Assembly (NCBI RefSeq): GCF_016900355.1
Contig: NZ_JACJKA010000003.1
Location: 124,001-188,000 of the forward strand
Source of the DNA: Bacteroides mediterraneensis
GTDB taxonomy: Bacteria > Bacteroidota > Bacteroidia > Bacteroidales > Bacteroidaceae
DNA length: 64,000 nucleotides
Direction of reading: 5' to 3'
Part shown: positions 18,005-26,442 of the stretch, one piece after another
Position numbering within the stretch: the first letter of the stretch is position 1
Layout: each line of letters starts with the position of its first letter
Translations under genes and position numbers: made by a program
The notes under the pieces: generated by a model
The model's database searches: none
What the model saw: only the letters and a program-made list of their open reading frames with translations
Told to the model about the DNA's origin: nothing

Positions 18005-19318
18005 TTATTTTTCCCGACGCATCCGGTGTCCGTATACCACAATGACCAGAAAACAAATCAACGGAAGTACAAACGACACATTCACCGCCGGCATTCCTAA
18101 CAAAGTCTTACAGTCTATCAAAGAAGCTTGCAAAGGAGGCAACACCGATCCTCCCAAAATGGCCATAATCAATCCGGCGGCCCCGAACTTTGCATCATCG
18201 CCCATGCCTTTCAAGGCAATGCCGTAGATAGTGGGAAACATCAGTGACATGCAGGCAGAAACTCCCACCAGGCAATACATGCCATAGATATTCTGCAAGA
18301 AAATCACTCCTAAAATACACAAGGAAGCTCCGATGGCAAGCACCTTCAGCAATTTGCCCGGATTGACATATTTCAGCATCAAGGTACAGGCAAAACGACT
18401 GATACAGAAAATCACCATGGCGACAATGTTGTATTTCTGTGACAAAACCTCAGCCGCCTGTTCTTCCATGCCTTGCGACATGAACAGATGCGTACCATAC
18501 TGAATAATGAAAGTCCAGCACATAATCTGCGCTCCTACATAGAAGAACTGGGCTACCACTCCATAGCGGTAACGTTTGACGGCGTACAGACGCTTCAAGG
18601 TAGGCACAAAATCAATGCCATGAGACTGGTCGGCATTCTTGGGCATACGGGTCAGGCGAATGACAAGCAGCATAATCAGAATCACGATTCCAATGGACAA
18701 ATAAGGAGTGATGAGGATGGTCAGGTCTGAATCACGGATCGCTTCAAATTCGGCCTGACTCAGCTGGGCCCGTTCGGCAGTGTCCAGCGGATGAAGCTGG
18801 TTCTGGATAAAGTTCATGGCCACAAACATTCCCATCAAAGAGCCTATGGGATTGAAGGCCTGTGCCAGATTCAAGCGACGGGTAGCGGTTTCTTCCGTTC
18901 CCATCGACAGAATATAAGGATTACAACTGGTTTCCAAGAAAGACAGTCCGCACGTCATGATGAAATAGGCCAGCAAAAAAGGATAATAGTTACCGGTCAG
19001 TTTGGCCGGGAAAAAAGACAAGGCCCCCAAGGCATACAGCCCCAGCCCCAGCATGACTCCCGCCTTGTAGGAATACTTGCGGATAAACATCGCCGCCGGG
19101 AAAGCCATGGCAAAATATCCGCCGTAGAAAGCGACTTGCACCAAGGTGCCATCAGTCACACTCATCCTGAATATCTTGGAAAAAGCCTTGACCATGGGAT
19201 TGGTTATGTCATTGGCAAAGCCCCACAAGGCAAAACAAAAAGTAATTAGAATGAAGGGAATCAGGAAATTTACCCCATCTTTCTTTAATATAGATTGGTT
19301 ATTCGATGTATTACTCAT
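18005..19318 (-). CDS. fucP: L-fucose:H+ symporter
   Basis: 437 aa from the ATG at 19318; the ORF extension to 19345 adds nine residues without support. It is a major-facilitator protein of the FucP (FHS) family with about 12 transmembrane segments. Family segments include FALWGFANDITNPMVKAF near the N-terminus, FYGGYFAMAFPAAMF, SFLETSCNPYILSMG and ARRLN-type loops after helix 4. It imports L-fucose with a proton. It closes the fuc operon, 36 bp after fucK. The separate fucX gene found between fucK and fucP in Bacteroides thetaiotaomicron is absent here. Confidence 0.9.
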   Translation of the reverse strand: MSNTSNNQSILKKDGVNFLIPFILITFCFALWGFANDITNPMVKAFSKIFRMSVTDGTLVQVAFYGGYFAMAFPAAMFIRKYSYKAGVMLGLGLYALGALSFFPAKLTGNYYPFLLAYFIMTCGLSFLETSCNPYILSMGTEETATRRLNLAQAFNPIGSLMGMFVAMNFIQNQLHPLDTAERAQLSQAEFEAIRDSDLTILITPYLSIGIVILIMLLVIRLTRMPKNADQSHGIDFVPTLKRLYAVKRYRYGVVAQFFYVGAQIMCWTFIIQYGTHLFMSQGMEEQAAEVLSQKYNIVAMVIFCISRFACTLMLKYVNPGKLLKVLAIGASLCILGVIFLQNIYGMYCLVGVSACMSLMFPTIYGIALKGMGDDAKFGAAGLIMAILGGSVLPPLQASLIDCKTLLGMPAVNVSFVLPLICFLVIVVYGHRMRREK

Positions 19319-19354
19319 GGTATCAGATTTTAATAAGGTCAGCAAGTGTCTTGG

Positions 19355-20698
19355 TCACTTGATTTGTTGCATGATATTGCCGATGGCAGTAGCTTCCACC
19401 GGCCCTTCTTCTACAGGTATGCCGATGGCCTCTTCCGTCAACCGGTTCAGGTATTTGTTCTGACTTCCTCCACCTATGACATACAGTTTTGTGACCGGCT
19501 CCGGCAAAAGCTTGTTCAAGGCTTCCACCCCCACCTTATAGCGCAAAGCCAGCGAACGAAGCACACATTTCACAAATTCTCCCTGGGTGACAGGGGGCGT
19601 CTGACCCTGAGCCACACAATAAGTAGTAATGGCATCTACCATACTCACCGGGCACTGGAAAGTTGCTGCATCCACATCAATCAACGCCTCCGTTTCCGCA
19701 CTTTCCGCAGCCGGCAACAAGGTAGAATAGGCCACATCTTTCCCTTCATCCTTCCACTCCTGCATCAGCTTCTGAAGTATCCACAGCCCGGTGATATTCT
19801 GCAAGAAACAAATCTGTCCGTCTCTTCCACCCTCATTGGTGAATCCTGCCAAGCGGGCTGCTTCCGTCAGAATCGGTTCGTTGTTCATGACTCCCAGCAA
19901 AGACCAGGTACCCGAACTCAGGAATGCCACTTTCTTTCCATCCACAGACGAAGGAACCACACTGGCTGCACTAGCCGTGTCGTGTGAAGCCACCGCTATT
20001 ACCTCCACCTCATAATCTATTCCTATCTGTTCCTTGATTTCCTGTTTCAGAAAGCCCCGTGACGTGCCTGGCATAACCACTTCACCGAAAAGATGCTCCG
20101 GAAGCCCCAGTTCACGAATCAGTCTGAAATTCCACGTACGTGCCTTGGCGTCCAGCAGTTCCGAGGTAGAGGCGATGCTATATTCATTGTTGGCCACCCC
20201 GGTGAGATAATAGCTGAACAAGTCGGGCATAAACAACAACTTATCGGCCACCTTCAGCTGAACATTATCTTCCTTCTGCAGGGCATACAACTGGAATAAG
20301 GTATTGATAGCCATTACCTGCGTACCCGATTCCGCATAATGTGCCGCCACATCCACCTTCGCAAAGAACTCCTCGGGCATACCGTCTGTACGATTGTCAC
20401 GGTAGCAGACCGGATTCCCTAACAGATTTCCCTGCCGGTCTATCAATCCGAAATCCACTCCCCAGGTATCTATACCGATACTCTTCAGGACATATCCTTT
20501 CTCCACCGCCCTGCGGATGCCCGTCTTCATCTCCTCAAACAAGGAAAGGAAATCCCAGTAAATATGACCTCCCATCCGCACCTGACGATTGGGAAAACGA
20601 TGCACCGTATCCAGCTGGAGTTCCTCACCGGAAAGGTAGCCGGCGATTACTCTGCCGCTACCTCCTCCGAAATCAATCGCTAAATATGCTTCTTTCAT
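19355..20698 (-). CDS. fucK: L-fuculokinase (rhamnulokinase-like FGGY kinase)
   Basis: 447 aa FGGY-family sugar kinase. The N-terminal phosphate loop is LAIDFGGGSGRV, the substrate region contains SIGIDTWGVDFGLID, and the second domain has ASHDTASAASVVPSS, FLSSGTWSLLG and the adenosine motif LYVIGGGSQNKYLN. The sequence most resembles rhamnulokinases, as is usual for the Bacteroides fuc kinase, so automated names may call it rhaB. Position between fucA and fucP indicates that it phosphorylates L-fuculose at O1. Its ATG overlaps the fucA stop codon by 4 bp (ATGA), indicating translational coupling. Confidence 0.85.
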   Translation of the reverse strand: MKEAYLAIDFGGGSGRVIAGYLSGEELQLDTVHRFPNRQVRMGGHIYWDFLSLFEEMKTGIRRAVEKGYVLKSIGIDTWGVDFGLIDRQGNLLGNPVCYRDNRTDGMPEEFFAKVDVAAHYAESGTQVMAINTLFQLYALQKEDNVQLKVADKLLFMPDLFSYYLTGVANNEYSIASTSELLDAKARTWNFRLIRELGLPEHLFGEVVMPGTSRGFLKQEIKEQIGIDYEVEVIAVASHDTASAASVVPSSVDGKKVAFLSSGTWSLLGVMNNEPILTEAARLAGFTNEGGRDGQICFLQNITGLWILQKLMQEWKDEGKDVAYSTLLPAAESAETEALIDVDAATFQCPVSMVDAITTYCVAQGQTPPVTQGEFVKCVLRSLALRYKVGVEALNKLLPEPVTKLYVIGGGSQNKYLNRLTEEAIGIPVEEGPVEATAIGNIMQQIK

Positions 20699-21333
20699 TT
20701 GGTCTTCTTTCCTAAAATATAGGTATCAAGGTCATCAATCTCTTCCGGTGTCAACGTCTTGTACTTTCCCCCGGAAAGCACGATGATACGACATGCCATT
20801 TCAAAGAACATCGCTCTCTCAAAAGCCTGATCAAAGTCTTTTCCGCAGACCACTTGTCCATGTTTCTGCAACAACACCGAATTATGCGACTTCATGGCTG
20901 CAATCACCGCCTCAGCCAGTTCCTTGGAACCCGGACGGAAATACGGGATGACCGGAATCTCTGCTCCCACATGGCAAGGCACTTCTGCTGTCACATTAAA
21001 ATCTTTGGGGGTATTTTCCATACACGACACCACCGTGGCATAGGGAGACTGGAAATGAAGTACCACATTTACCTCCGGACGTTCTCTCAACACTCCCAAA
21101 TGGAACACACTTTCCATGGAAGGTTTCACGCCATTCATTACCTCTCCTGTATCCAAACGGCACACAGCCACTCTATCCTTTGTCAAGGACGGAACCCACG
21201 AGCCAGTGCCAGACACCAGCACTTCTTCGCCTACACGCCATGAAAGGTTACCACTGCTGCACACCGTCAATCCGGCATCACCTACCCGATGCGCCTGTTT
21301 CAAAAACTCTTCAATATGTTCGTTTGTAATCAT
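20695..21333 (-). CDS. fucA: L-fuculose-1-phosphate aldolase (class II)
   Basis: 212 aa from the ATG at 21333, which gives the expected length; the in-frame extension to 21393 reads through an intercistronic hairpin and is rejected. Class II aldolase/adducin fold: GLTVCSSGNLSWRVG (substrate phosphate and Asn), a base Glu in KPSMESVFHLGVL, zinc ligands in VVLHFQSPYA (usually HxH, here His-Phe-Gln), and a third His in LQKHGQVVCGKDF. It cleaves L-fuculose-1-phosphate to DHAP and L-lactaldehyde. The HFQ in place of HxH is worth checking against close homologues. It lies between fucI and fucK. Confidence 0.85.
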   Translation of the reverse strand: MITNEHIEEFLKQAHRVGDAGLTVCSSGNLSWRVGEEVLVSGTGSWVPSLTKDRVAVCRLDTGEVMNGVKPSMESVFHLGVLRERPEVNVVLHFQSPYATVVSCMENTPKDFNVTAEVPCHVGAEIPVIPYFRPGSKELAEAVIAAMKSHNSVLLQKHGQVVCGKDFDQAFERAMFFEMACRIIVLSGGKYKTLTPEEIDDLDTYILGKKTK

Positions 21334-21357
21334 AATTTTCTCAAGAATGGAAATAAA

Positions 21358-21391
21358 GCCGGAACCAACGGGCTCTCCCATCCGTTCCGGC
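21358..21391 (-). other. Intercistronic hairpin between fucI and fucA
   Basis: GCCGGAAC (21358-21365) pairs perfectly with GTTCCGGC (21384-21391). There is no T tract, so a role in mRNA stability or processing is more likely than termination. Confidence 0.6.
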
Positions 21392-21408
21392 AAGGTTATT
21401 AATATGAG

Positions 21409-23181
21409 TTATTTATAAATAGGACCGTAATTCTGGCAAGCCCGGTAATCGGCTCCTTCCTTATCCATACCGAACGCATTCCATGCTGCCGGACGGAAAA
21501 TCTTGTCGTCTTCCACATTATGCATGCAGACCGGAATACGCAAGATAGAAGCCAGCGTAATCAAATCCTGACCAATGTGTCCGTAGCTGATGGCTCCATG
21601 ATTGGCGCCCCAGTTATTCATGACTGAATAAACATCCTTGAAGGCCGGTTTGTCGCACAAGCGAGGTACAAACCAAGTGGTCGGCCATGTACGGTCAGTA
21701 CGTTCATCCAGCAGTTTGTGGATTTCCGGATCGATTTCCACCGTCCATCCTTCAGCGATCTGAAGCACCGGACCCAGTCCTTTTACCAGGTTCAACCGGC
21801 TCATGGTAACAGGCATACCTCCCTTTGACAAGAAGTTGGAAGAGAAACCACCTCCACGGAAATAATCTCTGTTGGCCGGATACCAGGTAGTAGCTTCCAA
21901 GCATCTCTCCACTTCGCCTTCCGTGATTTCCCAGGACGGTTTCATCGCCGGATGGCCATCGGCATCGGTCTGCTGTCCTGTACCATCCAAGGTGGTCGCT
22001 CCGGAATTAATCAAATGGATGATACCATTCTTTGCCAATCCGGTCAGTTCCTTGCCTGTAACCCGTTTCACGGCTTCCGGGCTCCAATAAGTACGCACGT
22101 CAGAGAAAATCTGTGCACGATTAGTCAACAAATGGCCGAAAAGCATGGCTACTCCGTTGCAGGCATCATTTTCAGTCGCTACTACGTAGGCCTCACGGAT
22201 ACCGTTCCAGTCAAAGGAGGTATTCAACAAAGCTTCCGAGAAATCCCCGTTCGGATAGAAATCGGTCCACTGACGCTGTCCCTGGAAACCAGCTGCAATG
22301 GCATTGTGTCCCAATGCCTCTTCCTTGAATCCCATTTCTCTCAACTTCGGATTACCGGTCATCAAATCACGCATAATGAGGGTCATCTTCACGATAAATT
22401 CCCAGTCGGCATCCTTCTCTGCACGTGTCTTGACCTTGGCTTCCACATTAAAGTCTTTCCCTTCATTCTTCTTACAATATTTCTCGGTCCATGCCATCGC
22501 CTTGGCATATTCTTCCTTATCGTAAATTCCTTCGGTCATACGACGGATAATCTCGGTCAAATCGACCGACTCACAACGCATGCCCAAGTATTCCTGGAAG
22601 AAATCCGGATTGACAATTGAACCGGCAATACCCATGGACACACTACCCATAGAAAGATAAGATTTGCCTCTCATGGTTGCTACTGCCTGAGCCGCACGGG
22701 CAAAGCGCAAAATCTTTTCCGCCACATCGGCCGGAATGGTATTGTCATCCAAATCCTGTACGTCATGCCCGTAAATACCGAATGCCGGCAGTCCTTTCTG
22801 TGCATGCCCGGCCAACACCGCAGCCAAGTATACTGCTCCCGGTCTTTCCGTACCGTTGAAGCCCCACACAGCCTTCGGATAGTAAGGATTCATATCCATC
22901 GTTTCAGCCCCATAACACCAGCAGGAAGTCACTGTAATGGTAGCACCTACGCCTTCTCGTTCAAACTTCTCGGCACAAGCTGCACTCTCAGCCACACGGC
23001 CGATGGTAGAATCGGCAATCACGCATTCCACCGGACTTCCATCACCGTTTTTCAAATTGGAAGATATCAGTTCGGCTACAGCTTTCGCCAGATTCATTGT
23101 TTTTTCTTCAAGGCTTTCACGAACGCCACCCTGACGTCCGTCAATTGTGGGACGAATCCCAATTTTGGGGTACTTTTTCAT
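21409..23181 (-). CDS. fucI: L-fucose isomerase
   Basis: 590 aa, the normal length. The N-terminus [20 protein letters not shown] is diagnostic, followed by [20 protein letters not shown] and [16 protein letters not shown]. Metal-binding regions are recognisable in [18 protein letters not shown] and near the C-terminus ([16 protein letters not shown]). The enzyme interconverts L-fucose and L-fuculose with Mn2+ in the cytoplasm and may also act on D-arabinose. It is the first structural gene, 118 bp from fucR, and that gap carries a sequence also found upstream of fucR. Confidence 0.95.
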   Translation of the reverse strand: MKKYPKIGIRPTIDGRQGGVRESLEEKTMNLAKAVAELISSNLKNGDGSPVECVIADSTIGRVAESAACAEKFEREGVGATITVTSCWCYGAETMDMNPYYPKAVWGFNGTERPGAVYLAAVLAGHAQKGLPAFGIYGHDVQDLDDNTIPADVAEKILRFARAAQAVATMRGKSYLSMGSVSMGIAGSIVNPDFFQEYLGMRCESVDLTEIIRRMTEGIYDKEEYAKAMAWTEKYCKKNEGKDFNVEAKVKTRAEKDADWEFIVKMTLIMRDLMTGNPKLREMGFKEEALGHNAIAAGFQGQRQWTDFYPNGDFSEALLNTSFDWNGIREAYVVATENDACNGVAMLFGHLLTNRAQIFSDVRTYWSPEAVKRVTGKELTGLAKNGIIHLINSGATTLDGTGQQTDADGHPAMKPSWEITEGEVERCLEATTWYPANRDYFRGGGFSSNFLSKGGMPVTMSRLNLVKGLGPVLQIAEGWTVEIDPEIHKLLDERTDRTWPTTWFVPRLCDKPAFKDVYSVMNNWGANHGAISYGHIGQDLITLASILRIPVCMHNVEDDKIFRPAAWNAFGMDKEGADYRACQNYGPIYK

Positions 23182-23241
23182 TGTTTAGATTCTTTACAAA
23201 GTTAAACTTCTATTTATATCTGTCTCTTTCAATTATCCATA

Positions 23242-23259
23242 CTGAACTGTGCTGAAACA
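23242..23259. promoter_or_regulatory. Candidate FucR site upstream of fucI
   Basis: CTGAACTGTGCTGAAACA matches the sequence upstream of fucR at 24305-24322 in 15 of 18 positions. It lies about 60 bp before the fucI start. Confidence 0.5.
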
Positions 23260-23299
23260 GCCGTACAAAAAAGACACTCTGTTCCTTCTCCATTTTAAT

Positions 23300-24286
23300 T
23301 TAAACAGAGTGCCGAAGATGCACTTCCGTAGGAAGAAACTCCTGCACCGGCTCACCTGTCAAAATAAAACGGGCAGCCTTCCGCCCCATTTCTTCCCAGT
23401 CAATACTAAGCGCCGTAATTCCGTCATCGATTACCTCATAGGCGGGCGTGTCGTTATAGGCAATCAATCCAAAATCGGTGCCACATTTCAACCCTTCCTT
23501 CCTGCTCCGCTTGATGACGTTTACCACATCTGTCTGCCGGATGACGATATACACCACACCTTTTTCTATCTGCTGAATCTCTTCGTAGCTCACTACCTCT
23601 GCCACCATATGGTTGTCACGGCAATAGGCTTCAAAACTCCACACGGAAGTCTGAGGATGCTTAGACTCCTGAGGCAACTGAAATACCATCTTGCGATAAC
23701 GCTTCAAGCGTTCCGTCAATTCAGACAAAGCCTTATAAAATGCCTCATCAAAATCCTGGCAGATGTAAGAACGGTTTCCTTTCTCGAACTTGCCAAAATC
23801 GAGCAACAGAAGCCGCGAAGACGGGATTTTGTCAAACAAGGGAGAAAATGTCTCGTTGTCAAAATTCATGACGACATAATAGTTGTATCTGCCAATGGCT
23901 TCCTGCAAAATGGTATTGAATATATGTTCATTATACTGATGAAACCAGAGATCTACCTTGTAGGAAACAGAAAGTTTCTTGATAAAACTATTATATAAGG
24001 TATTCTTAAAAGGAGAATACTCATCCAATAGCAGAAAGATTTTCTCTTGCCGGTTAATGACATAATACCCTTTACCCGGAGTGGAATCAATCAACCGCCG
24101 CTCACGCAAAGCCGCAAAGGCCTTGAAAACGGTGTCACGCGATACATGATAAGTTCTGCTCAACGCATTGATAGAGGGCAGACTGGTATCCGTACGATAT
24201 TTCCCTATCAGAATATCTTGCTCAATCATATCTGATAGTTGTTTTACCTTCGTAGACTGCTGTCCGAATTTCACATTCTTTTCCAT
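23300..24286 (-). CDS. fucR: GntR-family regulator of fucose utilization
   Basis: 328 aa. The N-terminal GntR winged helix (about residues 10-75) contains LPSINALSRTYHVSRDTVFKA-type helices and the wing STPGKGYYVI. The rest is a LacI/periplasmic-binding-type effector domain (about 85-325) with GTDFGLIAYNDTPAYEVIDDGI and the C-terminal GRKAARFIL. Bacteroides FucR represses the fuc genes and responds to L-fucose. Here it heads the cluster in the same orientation as fucI. A shared CTGAACYRTGCTGA element in front of both fucR and fucI suggests that it controls itself and the operon. Confidence 0.9.
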   Translation of the reverse strand: MEKNVKFGQQSTKVKQLSDMIEQDILIGKYRTDTSLPSINALSRTYHVSRDTVFKAFAALRERRLIDSTPGKGYYVINRQEKIFLLLDEYSPFKNTLYNSFIKKLSVSYKVDLWFHQYNEHIFNTILQEAIGRYNYYVVMNFDNETFSPLFDKIPSSRLLLLDFGKFEKGNRSYICQDFDEAFYKALSELTERLKRYRKMVFQLPQESKHPQTSVWSFEAYCRDNHMVAEVVSYEEIQQIEKGVVYIVIRQTDVVNVIKRSRKEGLKCGTDFGLIAYNDTPAYEVIDDGITALSIDWEEMGRKAARFILTGEPVQEFLPTEVHLRHSV

Positions 24287-24304
24287 ATCAATGCATTATC
24301 TGTG

Positions 24305-24322
24305 CTGAACCATGCTGATACA
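24305..24322. promoter_or_regulatory. Candidate FucR site upstream of fucR
   Basis: CTGAACCATGCTGATACA, 19 bp before the fucR start codon, is the second copy of the element at 23242-23259. It contains two GCTGA-type half-sites in direct orientation. Confidence 0.5.
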
Positions 24323-24396
24323 AAGGAAAAGATTTTATACGAAACCACAAAAGAATACCTTATGTTAAAAAACAGATTAAGGAAAATTACAAAGCA

Positions 24397-24432
24397 CAAA
24401 AAAATGGTTTCAAGAAAATTTCTTGAAACCAT
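24397..24432 (-). terminator. Terminator of the tRNA operon
   Basis: ATGGTTTCAAGA (24404-24415) and TCTTGAAACCAT (24421-24432) form a perfect 12-bp stem with a 5-nt loop. Read leftward it is followed by seven T. It lies 7 bp after tRNA-Lys. Confidence 0.9.
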
Positions 24433-24438
24433 CCTTCG

Positions 24439-24511
24439 TACACCCTCAGGGATTCGAACCCTGGACCCACTGATTAAGAGTCAGTTGCTCTACCAACTGA
24501 GCTAAGAGTGC
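24439..24511 (-). tRNA. tRNA-Lys (anticodon CUU)
   Basis: A 73-nt cloverleaf read leftward. The acceptor GCACTCT pairs with AGGGTGT, the anticodon loop is CTCTTAA, and the T arm carries GGTTCGAATCC. The discriminator base is A and CCA is not encoded. It is the last gene of the operon. Confidence 0.95.
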
Positions 24512-24525
24512 ATCTTGTTGTTTGG

Positions 24526-24597
24526 AGGTTCCTGGCGGATTCGAACCGCCGTGCACGGTTTTGCAGACCGCTGACTAAGCCACTCATCCAAGGAACC
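24526..24597 (-). tRNA. tRNA-Cys (anticodon GCA), copy 2
   Basis: 72 nt. The acceptor GGTTCCT pairs with AGGAACC, the anticodon loop is CTGCAAA, and the T arm is GGTTCGAATCC. Discriminator U, as expected for Cys; CCA not encoded. Identical to the copy at 24627. Confidence 0.95.
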
Positions 24598-24626
24598 GAA
24601 TATGCTCTCTTTTTGGCTAATTTGCG

Positions 24627-24698
24627 AGGTTCCTGGCGGATTCGAACCGCCGTGCACGGTTTTGCAGACCGCTGACTAAGCCACTCATCCAAGGAACC
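24627..24698 (-). tRNA. tRNA-Cys (anticodon GCA), copy 1
   Basis: 72 nt, identical over its whole length to the downstream copy 29 bp away, so a recent tandem duplication or a gene pair kept uniform by conversion. It is the first gene of the Cys-Cys-Lys operon. Confidence 0.95.
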
Positions 24699-24735
24699 AA
24701 AATGTTCGCTGCACTTGTTTTTCTCAAATGCGTTG

Positions 24736-24766
24736 CAAAGGTACAACTATTTTTCAAACTTACAAT
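24736..24766 (-). promoter_or_regulatory. Promoter of the tRNA operon
   Basis: Read leftward: ATTG (24766-24763), 19 nt, TACCTTTG (24743-24736). The -7 box is 37 bp before the first tRNA-Cys. Confidence 0.65.
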
Positions 24767-24906
24767 ACCTGAAGAAAGGAATTTGTATTTTTCTTTACAA
24801 AAAGCACCCCGACCCTCTCTTTCACCTTAATGATAATAGGCAGAAACTTTGTGTTCTCACAAAAAACTTTTTTCTTTGCAGACAATTAACTATAAAACAT
24901 GCAACC

Positions 24907-25800
24907 ATGAAAGGTATTGTTCTTGCAGGAGGATCGGGCACCCGACTCTATCCTATCACCAAAGGAGTTTCCAAACAACTCCTTCCTATTTTCGACAAAC
25001 CCATGATTTATTATCCGATATCGGTCCTGATGCTGGCGGGAATCCGCGACATTCTGATTATCTCTACCCCCTACGACCTTCCAAGCTTTCGCCGGTTGCT
25101 GGGCGATGGAAGCGATTTCGGAGTACACTTTGAATATGCCGAACAGCCTTCACCCGACGGACTCGCACAGGCATTTCTGATTGGAGAAGAATTTATCGGA
25201 AAAGAGGCGGTCTGCCTGGTCTTGGGCGATAATATTTTCCATGGAAACAGTTTCACGGTCATGCTGAAAGAGGCTGTTCGTACGGCCGAACAAGACGGAA
25301 AAGCCACCGTCTTCGGCTATTGGGTCAGTGACCCGGAACGCTATGGAGTGGCGGAGTTCGACAAGGAGGGCAATTGCCTCTCCATTGAGGAAAAGCCTCA
25401 GCACCCCAAATCCAACTATGCGGTGACAGGCCTCTATTTCTATCCGAACAAGGTGGTGGAAGTGGCCAAACAAATCAAACCTTCCGCCCGTGGGGAGCTG
25501 GAAATCACTTCGGTCAACCAACGTTTCCTGTCCGACGGCCAACTGAAGGTACAAACCCTTGGAAGAGGATTCGCCTGGCTGGATACCGGCACGCACGACT
25601 CGCTGGCAGAAGCTTCCACCTATATCGAAGTCATTGAAAAACGTCAGGGACTGAAAGTGGCCTGCCTGGAAGGCATCGCCCTGCGCCAGGGATGGATTAC
25701 TCCCGAAAAGATGCGTGAACTAGCTCAGCCCATGCTGAAGAACCAATACGGGCAATACTTGCTGAAAGTTATTGACGAACTGCAAAGGAACAACCGATAA
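24907..25800 (+). CDS. rmlA: Glucose-1-phosphate thymidylyltransferase
   Basis: 297 aa from the ATG at 24907; a longer frame from 24715 crosses the tRNA promoter and is rejected. The nucleotide-binding motif [16 protein letters not shown] is at residues 3-18, followed by [26 protein letters not shown] and [12 protein letters not shown]. The enzyme makes dTDP-glucose from dTTP and glucose-1-phosphate, the first step to dTDP-L-rhamnose. It is 20 bp from rmlC, the third-step enzyme. rmlB and rmlD are not in the window, so they must be elsewhere. Confidence 0.95.
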   Translation: MKGIVLAGGSGTRLYPITKGVSKQLLPIFDKPMIYYPISVLMLAGIRDILIISTPYDLPSFRRLLGDGSDFGVHFEYAEQPSPDGLAQAFLIGEEFIGKEAVCLVLGDNIFHGNSFTVMLKEAVRTAEQDGKATVFGYWVSDPERYGVAEFDKEGNCLSIEEKPQHPKSNYAVTGLYFYPNKVVEVAKQIKPSARGELEITSVNQRFLSDGQLKVQTLGRGFAWLDTGTHDSLAEASTYIEVIEKRQGLKVACLEGIALRQGWITPEKMRELAQPMLKNQYGQYLLKVIDELQRNNR

Positions 25801-25820
25801 ATGATATTAATCATTCACAC

Positions 25821-26396
25821 ATGGAAATAATACATACGGCAATCGACGGGGTAGTCATCATCGAACCCCGTCTGTTTAAAGATGAGAGAGGATATTTTTT
25901 TGAATCTTTTTCACAAAGAGATTTCGACAAGCAAGTACGCACCATCCATTTCGTACAAGACAACGAGAGTAAATCCAGTTACGGGGTATTACGCGGACTG
26001 CATTTTCAGAAACCGCCGTTTGCACAAAGCAAGCTGGTACGCGTCATCAAGGGTTCTGTACTGGATGTAGCAGTAGACATACGCAAAGGTTCTCCCACTT
26101 TCGGACAACATGTGGCGGTAGAATTGACAGAGGACAATCACCGGCAGTTTTTCATTCCCCGCGGCTTTGCCCACGGATTTAGCGTACTGAGCGACGAAGT
26201 CATCTTCCAATACAAGTGCGACAATTTCTATGCCCCCCAAAGTGAAGGAGCCATTGCCTGGAATGACCCGGCTTTGAAAATTGACTGGAAGATACCCGCC
26301 GACAAAGTCATTCTCTCGGAGAAAGACAAGCACCATCCGTTGCTCGCCGAAGCCGACGGATTGTTCAACTATCACGAAGACCTTTACAAAGAATAA
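25821..26396 (+). CDS. rmlC: dTDP-4-dehydrorhamnose 3,5-epimerase
   Basis: 191 aa cupin enzyme. FFESFSQRDF, the catalytic-His segment GVLRGLHFQKPPFAQSKLV, VLDVAVDIRKGSPTFG, FFIPRGFAHGFSVLSD and the C-terminal IAWNDPALKIDWKIP are all family signatures. It converts dTDP-4-dehydro-6-deoxyglucose to the L-lyxo form for rhamnose-containing surface polysaccharides. It forms a two-gene operon with rmlA that ends at the terminator at 26402. Confidence 0.95.
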   Translation: MEIIHTAIDGVVIIEPRLFKDERGYFFESFSQRDFDKQVRTIHFVQDNESKSSYGVLRGLHFQKPPFAQSKLVRVIKGSVLDVAVDIRKGSPTFGQHVAVELTEDNHRQFFIPRGFAHGFSVLSDEVIFQYKCDNFYAPQSEGAIAWNDPALKIDWKIPADKVILSEKDKHHPLLAEADGLFNYHEDLYKE

Positions 26397-26401
26397 GACA
26401 C

Positions 26402-26439
26402 AAAAATCCCCGGAAAGCCCAAGCCATCCGGGGATTTTT
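26402..26439. terminator. Bidirectional intrinsic terminator
   Basis: AAAAATCCCCGGA (26402-26414) and TCCGGGGATTTTT (26427-26439) are perfect complements. It serves rmlC and the convergent nitrilase gene. Confidence 0.9.
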
Positions 26440-26442
26440 TTA

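Noticed and set aside
24474-24746. 90-aa leftward frame
   Set aside because: It is a translation of the tRNA genes.
24715-24906. N-terminal extension of rmlA
   Set aside because: Would run through the tRNA promoter; RmlA proteins start at MKGIVLAGG.
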